From Eubacteriales bacterium (GTDB taxonomy: Bacteria > Bacillota > Clostridia > Lachnospirales > Lachnospiraceae), in assembly GCA_030536995.1 (NCBI GenBank), contig JAUNOY010000001.1, positions 99,274 to 163,273 of the forward strand: DNA of 64,000 nt, written 5' to 3'. The notes under the pieces are model-generated. The model was not told the DNA's origin and searched no databases. It saw nothing but the letters and a program-made list of their open reading frames with translations. How positions within the stretch are numbered: the first letter of the stretch is position 1; the number at the start of each line of letters is the position of its first letter. Made by a program: the position numbers and the translations under genes. Shown here one piece after another: positions 15,455 to 24,420 of the stretch.

Positions 15455-16192
15455 TTATTTCGCAGCCATTCTCTGACGCACAATTTCATATCCCAGAACA
15501 CCTGCTGCAACAGACGCGTTCAGAGAATCAATGTCGCCTTTCATTGGAATGGATGCAATGAAATCACACTTTTCGCGAATCAAACGGCTTACGCCCTCTC
15601 CTTCATTTCCTATAACAACTCCAATAGGACCTGTAAGACTTAAATCATACATTGTCTCGCCGCCCATATCTGCACAGACAAACCAGATTCCTTTTTCTTT
15701 CAGTTCATCAATGGTTTTGCCCAGATTTGTCACCTTTGCCACGGGCGTATAATTCAGCGCGCCTGCAGAGGTCTTTGCCACCGTTGACGTAAGCCCCACA
15801 GCTCTTCTCTTCGGAATGATCACTCCATGAGCGCCTGCAAGATTCGCTGTTCTGATAATTGCGCCAAGATTATGAGGATCCTCGATGTTATCAAGCAGGA
15901 AGATAAACGGAGCCTCTCCCTTTTCTTCCGCCTTTGCAAGGATGTCCTCAACCTCTGCATATTCATATGCAGCAACCTGAGCGATCACTCCCTGATGCGC
16001 TCCTGTTTCGCTTAACTGATCCAGACGCTCCTTTGGCACATAATTAATAATGGTATCTTTCTTTCTGGCTTCCCTGGCAATCGTACGCACAGGACCATCC
16101 TGGCATCCATCCAGAATAAATAATTTATCTACACTCTTACCGGAACGAAATGCTTCCAGTACCGCATTGCGGCCTTCAATCTGTTCTGTCAT
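15455..16192 (-). CDS. rlmB: 23S rRNA (guanosine2251-2'-O)-methyltransferase
   Basis: SPOUT/TrmH-family methyltransferase, 245 aa, that modifies the 23S rRNA P loop. An N-terminal substrate-binding domain (IEGRNAVLEAFRSG) precedes the knotted SAM domain with motif 1 DNIEDPHNLGAIIRTANLAGAHGV, motif 2 IGVVIGNEGEGVS and motif 3 IPMKGDIDSLNASVAAGVLGYE. Its start overlaps mrnC by 4 nt and the ribosome site lies inside mrnC, so the two are translationally coupled. Confidence 0.95.
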   Translation of the reverse strand: MTEQIEGRNAVLEAFRSGKSVDKLFILDGCQDGPVRTIAREARKKDTIINYVPKERLDQLSETGAHQGVIAQVAAYEYAEVEDILAKAEEKGEAPFIFLLDNIEDPHNLGAIIRTANLAGAHGVIIPKRRAVGLTSTVAKTSAGALNYTPVAKVTNLGKTIDELKEKGIWFVCADMGGETMYDLSLTGPIGVVIGNEGEGVSRLIREKCDFIASIPMKGDIDSLNASVAAGVLGYEIVRQRMAAK

Positions 16193-16614
16193 ATTTTGTC
16201 CTCTCCGATTCCGGCGCGAACCAGCTCTGTGATTCTGTCGAAATCCTCTTTCAAATACAAATACCCCATTAACGCTTCAAAACCTGTTGCCCTGCGGTAA
16301 TCGGACATTGTAGCATTTTTCGCCATTGTAGGAGAATGGGCATTTCTTCCTCTCCTGTAAACGCTGTGTTCCTCTTCCGTAAGCATCGGCTCGATCACTT
16401 CCATCATTCCTGACTGGGCTGCCGCTTTTACCAGACTGCTCGCCCTCTTATGAAGCTGATTCACAGGACAGTTTCCTTTTTTTACAAGGATAGTTCTGAT
16501 AACAAGCTCATACACCCCATCTCCGATATACGCCAGCGTCAAAGGAGAATAGGTCCGAAGATCCCTATCCTCCAGTTTAAATACTTCTTTAAAATTACTT
16601 AAGCTCGTTTCCAT
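16189..16614 (-). CDS. mrnC: Mini-ribonuclease III
   Basis: A 141-aa RNase III-like enzyme lacking the dsRNA-binding domain; in B. subtilis it matures 23S rRNA ends. The catalytic signature is LAYIGDGVYELVIR, with the second acidic site in the C-terminal ATGFEALMGYLYL. Overlaps cysS by 16 nt and rlmB by 4 nt, as in Bacillus. Confidence 0.95.
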   Translation of the reverse strand: METSLSNFKEVFKLEDRDLRTYSPLTLAYIGDGVYELVIRTILVKKGNCPVNQLHKRASSLVKAAAQSGMMEVIEPMLTEEEHSVYRRGRNAHSPTMAKNATMSDYRRATGFEALMGYLYLKEDFDRITELVRAGIGEDKI

Positions 16615-18008
16615 TTTACACCTTCACGTGTATCCTTCAGGATAATTCCCATTTCCAGAAGCTGATCTCTGATCTCATCTGCGCGGGCGAAATCCTTAGC
16701 CTTTCTTGCCTCCTGGCGCTGGGCAATCAGGTCTTCGATTTCTTTATCCAGATTTTCCTCTTCTTTTACGACAATCAGTCCAAGAACACCGCAAAGCTTC
16801 ACAAGTTCGTCAAGCAGACTGCCTGCAAATATTGAAGAGCTCTCTTCCGTAACATTTGTATTTGCGAATTTAACAAGCTCAAAAATCGCTGCCAGAGCAT
16901 CTGCAGTATTGAAGTCATCCTCCATTGCCTCTTCAAACTTTGTAACAAAACCTGCAGCCTCTTTGATAAGCGTCTGCTCTGTCTCTGTAACACTCTCTGT
17001 CTTAGCAGCCGCTTTTCTGTCCTTCAGGCTGGATGCAGCGTCTACAATACGTTCCAGAGCATTCTTGGAGGATTCCATCAGATCAGCGCTGAAGTTCAGC
17101 GGACTTCTGTAGTGTGCGTTCAGCATAAAGAAACGCAGCACCTGAAGGTCATACTGTTCGCTGATTTCACGGACTGTACGGAAGTTTCCAAGAGATTTGG
17201 ACATTTTGCGGTTATCAATATTCAGGAATGCATTGTGCATCCAGTATCTTGCAAACTGTTTGCCATTGCAGCATTCACTCTGTGCAATCTCATTTTCATG
17301 GTGCGGGAATACAAGGTCTTCTCCGCCGGCATGAATGTCAATCTCTTCGCCAAGGTATTTTTTGGACATTACAGAACACTCAATATGCCATCCCGGACGA
17401 CCTTCACACCACGGTGACGGCCATGCAGGCTCTCCTTCTTTTTTCGGTTTCCAGAGAACGAAATCCAGCGGATCCTCTTTCTGGTCTTCACCGGATACCT
17501 GAAGCGCGCGGAAACCGGACTGGAGATCATCCAGATTTTTGTGAGAAAGTTTACCGTATTCTTTGAACTTCTTCACACGGAAATAAACGGTTCCGTCTGC
17601 AACCGGATATGCATATCCCTTGTCCACCAGTGTCTGAATCATATCGATCATACCATCTATTTCCTGTGTTGCAAGGGGATGGGTTGTTGCAGGCATTACA
17701 TTCATTCCAGCCATATCTTTTTTACATTCTGCAATATAACGCTGGGAAATCTCCTCTGCGCTTACCCCTTCCTCGATTGCCTTTTTGATGATTTTGTCAT
17801 CCACATCTGTAAAGTTGGATACATAATTTACCTCATATCCTTTATACTCCATATAACGACGCACTGTATCAAAAACGATCATCGGGCGGGCGTTTCCGAT
17901 ATGGATCAGATTATATACCGTCGGTCCGCAGACATACATCCGAACCTTTCCCTCTTCAAGAGGTACAAACTCTTCCTTTCTGCGGCTTAAGGTGTTAAAA
18001 AGCTTCAT
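16599..18008 (-). CDS. cysS: Cysteinyl-tRNA synthetase
   Basis: Class I synthetase of 469 aa. It has the zinc-site Cys in MYVCGPTVYN, the HIGH motif IHIGNARPM, Zn ligands in the ECSVMSKKYLG and GGEDLVFPHHENE region, and KMSKS in NRKMSKSLGNF, with a helical anticodon domain at the C terminus. In some bacteria CysRS also makes cysteine persulfide; a link to the persulfide-handling genes at 47-50 kb is speculative. Confidence 0.97.
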   Translation of the reverse strand: MKLFNTLSRRKEEFVPLEEGKVRMYVCGPTVYNLIHIGNARPMIVFDTVRRYMEYKGYEVNYVSNFTDVDDKIIKKAIEEGVSAEEISQRYIAECKKDMAGMNVMPATTHPLATQEIDGMIDMIQTLVDKGYAYPVADGTVYFRVKKFKEYGKLSHKNLDDLQSGFRALQVSGEDQKEDPLDFVLWKPKKEGEPAWPSPWCEGRPGWHIECSVMSKKYLGEEIDIHAGGEDLVFPHHENEIAQSECCNGKQFARYWMHNAFLNIDNRKMSKSLGNFRTVREISEQYDLQVLRFFMLNAHYRSPLNFSADLMESSKNALERIVDAASSLKDRKAAAKTESVTETEQTLIKEAAGFVTKFEEAMEDDFNTADALAAIFELVKFANTNVTEESSSIFAGSLLDELVKLCGVLGLIVVKEEENLDKEIEDLIAQRQEARKAKDFARADEIRDQLLEMGIILKDTREGVKWKRA

Positions 18009-18026
18009 GTCAGTTATCCTCCAATT

Positions 18027-18503
18027 CTATTTCTCTTCCAGAAGACAGATTGCCTGGGAAGCGATTCCCTCTTCTCTTCCCGTAAAACCAAGTCCCTCTT
18101 CTGTAGTTGCCTTAATATTCAGTCTGGAACTGTCAATTCCCATAGCTTTCGACATATTTTCTTTCATCTGCGCAATGTGAGGCGCCATCTTCGGTTTCTG
18201 GGCAATGATTGTTGCGTCTATATTTCCAATCTCATATCCCTTCTCACGGAGAAGCTTCGTCACGCGTTCCAGAAGAAGAATACTTGAAATCCCTTTATAG
18301 GCAGGATCTGTATCAGGAAAATGTTTTCCGATATCTCCAAGTGCTGCAGCGCCGAGAAGCGCATCCATTACCGCGTGTATCAGCACATCTGCATCTGAAT
18401 GCCCCAGAAGACCTTTTTCCCACGGAATTTTTACACCGCCTAATATTAAATCTCTGTCCTCTGTAAGTCTGTGTACATCATACCCCATTCCTACACGTAT
18501 CAT
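18027..18503 (-). CDS. ispF: 2-C-methyl-D-erythritol 2,4-cyclodiphosphate synthase
   Basis: Fifth enzyme of the MEP isoprenoid pathway, a zinc-dependent homotrimer. The 158-aa protein has GMGYDVHRL (zinc ligands Asp8 and His10), [19 protein letters not shown] (His42) and the [19 protein letters not shown] end. Its ATG overlaps the araM stop by one base (TAATG). It lies 18 nt upstream of cysS. Confidence 0.96.
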   Translation of the reverse strand: MIRVGMGYDVHRLTEDRDLILGGVKIPWEKGLLGHSDADVLIHAVMDALLGAAALGDIGKHFPDTDPAYKGISSILLLERVTKLLREKGYEIGNIDATIIAQKPKMAPHIAQMKENMSKAMGIDSSRLNIKATTEEGLGFTGREEGIASQAICLLEEK

Positions 18504-19789
18504 TAATCATTTTCTCCTTCTACAAGCTCCAGCATCTTGCTCACACGGAGAAGACTCAGTCTTCTTCTTGTATACGGCGCAAGGCGAAGAGTCAGTTCTA
18601 CAACAGAATTATCCAGTCCAATCTCATAAATCCTATTTTTACAGCCTGCTTTTTCCAGCATATGTACAAATTCATCTTCATCCGGAAGTTTATCAATAAT
18701 ATCTCTAATCTCATCCAGACTGTTTTCCAGATCTGTAGGATGAATATCCATAAGCGGCTCCGGAGTATTTTCTTCCCTGATTTTCTCGAAAAGTCCTTTT
18801 CTGCCAAAATATTCTTTCAGGAGTTCTTCGTCTTCCTTATGGTCGAAATCCTTCACATAACAGCGACCTCTGGAAATGGCGTTTGCTATACGCTTATATT
18901 CTCTCAGAACAAGAATTGCTCCTATAGTAACCATTTCTCCGTGAAGCGCATCCAGATGTTCATTGAGCACTTCCATTTCCCACAGATGCGCTACGTGATG
19001 CTCTGCGCAGGATGCCGGTCTTGAATTCCCGGTCATTTCCACTGCAATCCCCGACAAAATAAGGGCATACATCAGTTTCTCACAGGCATCTTCCTCTCCT
19101 GCCGCAATTGCCCGCAGGCTTGACTTTACGGTTTTAAGCGCCCTGCCTTCCATTTCTGCGATTTCACTGCAGAAATATTCTCCAGTGAGCACATTCGAAA
19201 TTTTCCAGTCTGCAAGACATATATACTTGCCGAGCATATCAGCAACACCGGATGCTGTCAGCCGTCCGGGCGCGTTTGCAAAAATGTTTGTATCTGCATA
19301 GACACACATAGGAGCGTCTGCAGGAACTGTGGTTTTAACCCCGTTCCAGTTCATTGCAGCTACAGTAGATACGAATCCGTCCACGCTTGCTGCGGTAGGC
19401 ACAGAAATAAACGGTACTTTATACCGATGCGCTACAAAACGGCTGATATCATGGATTGTTCCGCTTCCGACAGCCAGTATCAGATCAATATCATCTTCCA
19501 TAATATTCTCTACAATGGTGACTGCCTGCTCATCTGCCTGAAGTCCCTCTGCATCCAATACCAGCACCTGACACCTGTCATAGATATCTTCCATAATTTC
19601 TTCTGTAGCATTGTGTGTATTTGTGTCACAGATTACCAGAGGAGAAATATATTCTTTCAAATCTCCATTCAGTAATTCCTCTTCCAGTTTCTCTATGGCT
19701 CCTGCTTCAATTAAAATTTCTTTAATTCCTGTATAATGAGCCTTCCCGCAGCTGCAAGATCGGGGAAAGTCATCCGTATCGACTCGCAT
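18503..19789 (-). CDS. araM: sn-glycerol-1-phosphate dehydrogenase (AraM/EgsA type)
   Basis: Metal- and NAD(P)H-dependent enzyme that reduces dihydroxyacetone phosphate to sn-glycerol-1-phosphate, the archaeal-type glycerol backbone. The 428-aa sequence shows the nucleotide-binding [18 protein letters not shown], the conserved [13 protein letters not shown] loop, [16 protein letters not shown] and the metal-ligand histidines in [12 protein letters not shown] and [10 protein letters not shown]. subtilis AraM supplies G1P for heptaprenylglyceryl phosphate. Being first in an operon with ispF links it to isoprenoid supply. It has its own promoter at 19836-19864. Confidence 0.9.
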   Translation of the reverse strand: MRVDTDDFPRSCSCGKAHYTGIKEILIEAGAIEKLEEELLNGDLKEYISPLVICDTNTHNATEEIMEDIYDRCQVLVLDAEGLQADEQAVTIVENIMEDDIDLILAVGSGTIHDISRFVAHRYKVPFISVPTAASVDGFVSTVAAMNWNGVKTTVPADAPMCVYADTNIFANAPGRLTASGVADMLGKYICLADWKISNVLTGEYFCSEIAEMEGRALKTVKSSLRAIAAGEEDACEKLMYALILSGIAVEMTGNSRPASCAEHHVAHLWEMEVLNEHLDALHGEMVTIGAILVLREYKRIANAISRGRCYVKDFDHKEDEELLKEYFGRKGLFEKIREENTPEPLMDIHPTDLENSLDEIRDIIDKLPDEDEFVHMLEKAGCKNRIYEIGLDNSVVELTLRLAPYTRRRLSLLRVSKMLELVEGEND

Positions 19790-19835
19790 TTAGTGTATCC
19801 TCCTGATTATCTTAATTTTTAAGCTATAATTTGCT

Positions 19836-19864
19836 ATTATACATGATATCGTGTAAAAATTCAA
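19836..19864 (-). promoter_or_regulatory. Promoter of the araM-ispF-cysS-mrnC-rlmB-sigH operon
   Basis: Minus strand TTGAAT (19864-19859), 17 bp, TATAAT (19841-19836), with an AGGAGG site before the ATG. It is the only good promoter seen upstream of the six tightly packed genes. Confidence 0.75.
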
Positions 19865-19882
19865 GATTCCTGTTCACACAGC

Positions 19883-19931
19883 AAAAATCTCCCGATCAGG
19901 ATTTCAATTCATGAAATCCCGGTCGGGAGAT
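19883..19931 (-). terminator. ridA terminator
   Basis: A 20-bp stem (19887-19906 with 19912-19931, two G-U pairs) with a 5-nt loop, followed on the minus strand by TTTTT. Confidence 0.9.
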
Positions 19932-19952
19932 TCCGATTTCAATTATGAAAGA

Positions 19953-20330
19953 TTATTTCTCAATTGCTGCGATTACTTCCACTTCACATAAAACATTCTT
20001 CGGAAGCGTCTTTACTGCAACACAGGAACGAGCCGGTTTATTTACGAAATATTTTGCATATACTTCGTTAAATGCTGCGAAATCTCCCATGTCTGCAAGA
20101 AAACAGGTTGTTTTTACTGCGTTTTCGAAGCCGGTTCCTGCTTCTTTCAAAACAGCTTCCAGGTTCTTCATAACCTGTTCTGCCTGTGCTTCGATGGTAT
20201 CGCCTGCGATTTCTCCTGTAGCCGGATTTACCGGAATCTGACCGGATGTAAATAAAATATCATTCAGGACAATTGCCTGAGAATATGGTCCGATTGCTGC
20301 CGGCGCTTTGTCAGTGTATACTACTTTCAT
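19953..20330 (-). CDS. ridA: Enamine/imine deaminase RidA
   Basis: A 125-aa trimeric enzyme that hydrolyses reactive 2-aminoacrylate and related imines, protecting PLP enzymes. Family features: IGPYSQAI near the N terminus, FTSGQIPVNPATGE, the catalytic-site Arg in KPARSCVAV, and the CEVEVIAAI end. Start at MKVVYTDKAP with AAGGGG eight bases upstream. It is monocistronic, with a near-consensus promoter and strong terminator. Confidence 0.96.
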   Translation of the reverse strand: MKVVYTDKAPAAIGPYSQAIVLNDILFTSGQIPVNPATGEIAGDTIEAQAEQVMKNLEAVLKEAGTGFENAVKTTCFLADMGDFAAFNEVYAKYFVNKPARSCVAVKTLPKNVLCEVEVIAAIEK

Positions 20331-20362
20331 TTTTGTAACCCCTTTCATACAATTTTTCTTTT

Positions 20363-20391
20363 ATTTTATCGCTAATCATTATTAGTGTCAA
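20363..20391 (-). promoter_or_regulatory. ridA promoter with spacer dyad
   Basis: Minus strand TTGACA (20391-20386), 17 bp, TAAAAT (20368-20363). Inside the spacer CTAAT-AATG-ATTAG is a 5-bp inverted repeat that could be a repressor site. Confidence 0.8.
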
Positions 20392-20418
20392 ATATTTTTT
20401 GGTGTTCACAAACTTTTT

Positions 20419-21891
20419 TCAAATATTTAAATAATTATATACCACTCTGGATATTTTGCTGATATTGTCCATAGCCTCATCCTGATTCTTAAATCCTTCA
20501 GACATCACACATAAAATATATGTAGTTTTCTCTCCATATACAATGGCAATATCGTGTTGATCCTCATCCGTTTCTCCTGTCTTATTTCCCACTTTTATGC
20601 CTTCCGGAAGTCCCTGCGGAATCTTCCAGTTAATATTCTGATTCAAAAGAAGATTCAACATTGCCTTTGACGCTTCTTCATTGACGCAGTCTCCCTTATA
20701 AATCCGTTCAAGAAGCAGTCCGCAGTCTCTGGCAGAGGTCATATTTCTTTCCCCCAACCCTTCAGACTTCGACGGCGCCGGATGAAGAGTGTGCTGCACC
20801 ATTGTATTCGTGTATCCTTCTGCTTTCAGATACTCGTTCATTGCTTCTGCACCGCCTTTGAAGTCAAAGCTGTCTGTCTGCAGGCGGACCAGTTCATTGA
20901 AGGATTCATTATCACTGACTGTAATCATATTCCACAGCAGGTTTTCCACCTTCGCTCTGGCTGCGTCTGAATCTTTAATATTAAGCTTCGCCCCTTCATT
21001 TGCATTGACTTCTTCCAGATCATTGTATGTCTTTGCCATTGCAAAAGCCTTAATTAAGCTTGCAGAATAAAACTGTCTGTCATTTATAAGAATGGAATCT
21101 TCTGTATTCAGGTCTTTTACATAGACACTCCATTCCCCTGTATATTCTTCCAGCATCTTTTCAAGCTGAGGCTTTAAATTCTTAATTCCAAGCTCGTCCA
21201 GATTTTTGATACGTCCTGTCTCATCTATAACGAAACCATCTTCCGTCACTGTTTCCTCCTGAAGAAGTTTTCCTCCGTCACCGCCGAAATAATAGCTTCC
21301 GTTGAAGTCTTTGCCATTACATTTCATCTCCAGATGATGGATTCCCTTTTCTTCTACCAGCCTTCCGTATTCATTAAAGTAATAATATCCGTCAAATGTC
21401 ACATTATTAACCACAACATGATCAAGATATCTCACCTGCGGAGCTGCCGAAAGTTTACCAAGATTATCAACCATATAAAACCCGTCAAAAACAACGGCTT
21501 CTGCATGCTCCCCTTCTTCCCGGTAAGCTGCAGGAATTTCTTTCAAATAAATAAGATAGGGATTTCCCGCCTTAAATTTCCCGTCTTTATCATGATAATA
21601 ATAACCGTCAAATACACTGTTATTTATCTCATAGGAATCAAAATAATGTACAGCTTCCTGCAAATCCTTTCCACCGTCTGTATTGAGACAATAAAAACCA
21701 TTGCTCTTCATCAGATACTTCCCGCTTCCATCGGAAATCGGCTGTACCTGCGCCTCTTCGGTGACAGATGACAGACTGCTCTGTTCTGCTGCCATAACTG
21801 CAGCCGGAAATACAGATATTCCCAAAATAATTCCTGCAATTGTGCTTTTACAAAGAAACTTCCATTCTGAAATCAATTCTCTATTAAACAT
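20419..21891 (-). CDS. Secreted serine hydrolase (class A beta-lactamase fold) with wall-binding-like repeats
   Basis: A 490-aa exported protein. A signal peptide ends near VMAAEQ (residue 35). Residues 60-225 contain at least four copies of an aromatic repeat of the type FDGYYY..DGK, similar to glucan/choline-binding repeats. The C-terminal domain has Ser278-x-x-Lys281 (SLIK), Ser326-Asp327-Asn328 and Lys437-Thr438-Gly439, the three motifs of class A beta-lactamases and related peptidases. A canonical ExxLN omega loop is not obvious, so true lactamase activity is uncertain; wall hydrolysis or penicillin binding are alternatives. It follows the helicase gene by 16 nt. Confidence 0.85.
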   Translation of the reverse strand: MFNRELISEWKFLCKSTIAGIILGISVFPAAVMAAEQSSLSSVTEEAQVQPISDGSGKYLMKSNGFYCLNTDGGKDLQEAVHYFDSYEINNSVFDGYYYHDKDGKFKAGNPYLIYLKEIPAAYREEGEHAEAVVFDGFYMVDNLGKLSAAPQVRYLDHVVVNNVTFDGYYYFNEYGRLVEEKGIHHLEMKCNGKDFNGSYYFGGDGGKLLQEETVTEDGFVIDETGRIKNLDELGIKNLKPQLEKMLEEYTGEWSVYVKDLNTEDSILINDRQFYSASLIKAFAMAKTYNDLEEVNANEGAKLNIKDSDAARAKVENLLWNMITVSDNESFNELVRLQTDSFDFKGGAEAMNEYLKAEGYTNTMVQHTLHPAPSKSEGLGERNMTSARDCGLLLERIYKGDCVNEEASKAMLNLLLNQNINWKIPQGLPEGIKVGNKTGETDEDQHDIAIVYGEKTTYILCVMSEGFKNQDEAMDNISKISRVVYNYLNI

Positions 21892-21907
21892 TATTCTTCC
21901 TTTCTGT

Positions 21908-24289
21908 TTAGATGAAATTATCTATTCCCAATTCATTTTTCTCGTTATGAGTCCCCCAAAATCCGCTTAAAATATCCTCAATATTCTCGATTGTGCAAAA
22001 TTTTCTGTCTGTCCACTCCACCGGAAACAAAGATCTGTAATCTGTATTTCGAAACCTTTCATCCAGAAGAAGAATCATCCCTATATCTTCCTGTGTTCGA
22101 ATCACTCTTCCCGATGCCTGAAGTACCTTGTTCATTCCCGGATAGCGGTATGCATAATCAAAACCATTCTCTCCACGGGTGTCATAATAATTTTTGAGAA
22201 TTTCTCTCTCAGTACCAATCTGAGGAAGCCCTGTTCCGACTACAATCGCTCCAATCAGCCTGTCTCCCATCAGGTCAATTCCCTCTGAAAAGACGCCTCC
22301 CATAACGCAAAAACCAACCAGAGTGCCGTCCTGATTGGAAAATTCTTCCAAAAACTCTTCTTTTTCTCTTTCATTCATACCTGATGTCTGAGATATACAT
22401 CGTACCCAGTCTACAGAAAATTCCGTTTCATATACCGCTTTCACTTCTTCCATCAATCTGTAAGACGGAAAAAACGCCATATAATTACCTTTTTTCTGCC
22501 AGATTGTTCTGGCAATGTACTCTGCGATTCTTCTGTATTCTTCGTAATTTCTCCTTGTATATCTGCTGCTTACATCATATCCGATCAGGATACATCGCTT
22601 TTTCCTGTCAAAAGGAGACTGTACATAAATTCCATAATCATCTTCTCTGACACTGAGAAGTTTTCTGTAATAAGTCATGGGAAGCAGAGTAGCAGAAAAA
22701 AACACGGTGCTGATTCCCTTTCCAAGAAAAGCCCCAAGATTCGCCGCGGGATTTACGCAAAACAGCTTCATCCAAAATTTCCCGTCCTCGCCATTCTCTG
22801 TATATACCACATAATTTTCATCTACCAGCTCGTCAATATTCAGGAAATCCCTGACGCAAAAATAAAAATCCAGAATTTCGTCTACAACCTCCTCATTCGG
22901 CGGTTCTTCCAGAAATTTATCCAATTCTCCCATAACCTGAAGCATTCCCAGAGAAACTGCCCCCGGATTTTCCAGAATCTCATATTTCTCACAAGTCTTT
23001 TTCAGTTCCAGAAGCTGTCTGTTTACTTTCTCCAAAGCTCTCGAAAGCCCTGGACTGTAATTTTTGACTTTTTTCTTTACTTCCAGAATATCCTCTTTAC
23101 AGATTGCCGCGCTGTACATTTCTCTGCCACGCTCTACCAGATTGTGCGCCTCGTCTATCAGAAAAATATAATTTCCTTTTACTCCCTCTCCGAAAAAGCG
23201 TTTCAGATGCACGTTGGGGTCAAAAACATAGTTGTAATCGCATATCACACCATCTACCCAGAGAGCAAGGTCAAGGCTCATTTCAAAAGGACAGACGTGC
23301 CACTTCTCAGCATGATTTCTCAGCGTTTCTCTGTCATAAGTATTTTGAGTTGTCCACAGTTCGTAGACAGCATCATTTATTCTATCATAGTGTCCCTCTG
23401 CGTAGGGACAATTCTGGGGATTGCATTCTGTTTTTTCGCAGAAACAAAGTTTCTCTTTGGCTGTCAGTGTCAATACTTTAAACCAAAGTCCCTTCTCCTG
23501 CAAAATCCCGTAAGCCTCCTCCGCCACCGTTCTGGTAATGGTCTTTGCTGTAAGATAAAAAACAGTTTCTCCCTTTCCTTCTCCTACTGCGCGCACTGCC
23601 GGAAAAATTGTGGACATTGTCTTTCCCACGCCGGTCGGCGCCTGTATAAAAATCTGCTTGCCTGAAGAAATACTGTGATACACACTGCTTACCATCTGGC
23701 GCTGTCCCTCTCTGTAGGCAAAAGGAAATTCCAGTTTTTCCATTGAGGCATTTCTTTCCTTCTTCCATTTTATCTGCCACGATATCCATTTATGGTACGC
23801 ATCCAGAAGATTCCCATACCATATTTCCAATTCTTCCCGGGTAAGCCTCTCCTGGAATCTCCTGATTTCTTCTGTATCAAGATTTGCGTATGTCATCTGA
23901 ATCCCAATAGAATCCAGATTCTGTTTTTCCGCATATATCCATCCATAACACATCGCCTGCGCCCGGTGTACCGCTATTGGTTCCTGCAGTTTCTCTACAT
24001 TTCCGTAAATTCCCTTAATCTCATCAATGGAAGTTTCTCCGTTCTCGCTAAAGATACCGTCTGCTCTTCCCTCTACAACAATCACGACATCTTCATACTC
24101 TGTCTCCTTTTTAAGCGGGACCTCTGCCATATAGCTGTTTCCCATCTGTTTCTGTATCTTTCTGTGGAGTCTGCTCCCTTTTTGCATGGCTTCCTTATCC
24201 ATACTCCCTCTTCTATTATCAAGGTTTCCGCTTCTCATAATAAATTCAACAAGATTTCTTACAGAAATACGGACGGTGAGTTTCTCCAT
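21908..24289 (-). CDS. PD-(D/E)XK nuclease fused to XPD/DinG-like Fe-S helicase
   Basis: A 793-aa protein for DNA repair or processing. Residues 1-175 form a RecB/Cas4-type nuclease: His42, Asp77 (GRADGIF), Glu90-x-Lys92 (IDEIKG) and Gln111-xxx-Tyr115. The superfamily 2 helicase follows: Walker A APTGVGKT (217-224), DEAH (379-382), SATLLP, the motif V region EGIDLMGDRLIGAI and motif VI QASGRVIR. Cys282/284, 289, 294 and 333 sit where XPD and DinG bind a [4Fe-4S] cluster. Similar proteins in Firmicutes are annotated as DinG or Rad3-like. GGGAGG precedes the start; the beta-lactamase-fold gene is just downstream. Confidence 0.9.
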   Translation of the reverse strand: MEKLTVRISVRNLVEFIMRSGNLDNRRGSMDKEAMQKGSRLHRKIQKQMGNSYMAEVPLKKETEYEDVVIVVEGRADGIFSENGETSIDEIKGIYGNVEKLQEPIAVHRAQAMCYGWIYAEKQNLDSIGIQMTYANLDTEEIRRFQERLTREELEIWYGNLLDAYHKWISWQIKWKKERNASMEKLEFPFAYREGQRQMVSSVYHSISSGKQIFIQAPTGVGKTMSTIFPAVRAVGEGKGETVFYLTAKTITRTVAEEAYGILQEKGLWFKVLTLTAKEKLCFCEKTECNPQNCPYAEGHYDRINDAVYELWTTQNTYDRETLRNHAEKWHVCPFEMSLDLALWVDGVICDYNYVFDPNVHLKRFFGEGVKGNYIFLIDEAHNLVERGREMYSAAICKEDILEVKKKVKNYSPGLSRALEKVNRQLLELKKTCEKYEILENPGAVSLGMLQVMGELDKFLEEPPNEEVVDEILDFYFCVRDFLNIDELVDENYVVYTENGEDGKFWMKLFCVNPAANLGAFLGKGISTVFFSATLLPMTYYRKLLSVREDDYGIYVQSPFDRKKRCILIGYDVSSRYTRRNYEEYRRIAEYIARTIWQKKGNYMAFFPSYRLMEEVKAVYETEFSVDWVRCISQTSGMNEREKEEFLEEFSNQDGTLVGFCVMGGVFSEGIDLMGDRLIGAIVVGTGLPQIGTEREILKNYYDTRGENGFDYAYRYPGMNKVLQASGRVIRTQEDIGMILLLDERFRNTDYRSLFPVEWTDRKFCTIENIEDILSGFWGTHNEKNELGIDNFI

Positions 24290-24370
24290 GTTTCCTGCCT
24301 CCCGATGATATCTTAATCATTTTAAGAGTATACCATGGTCTGTCGATTCCTGCCAGTATCAGTTTACTGC

Positions 24371-24406
24371 AAAAAAAGAACAGGTCTTCTGTCTGAAAAC
24401 CTGCTC
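24371..24406 (-). terminator. lysC terminator
   Basis: A 12-bp stem (24378-24389 with 24395-24406, two wobble pairs) with a 5-nt loop, then seven T on the minus strand. Confidence 0.88.
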
Positions 24407-24420
24407 CTCATCATTTCTTA

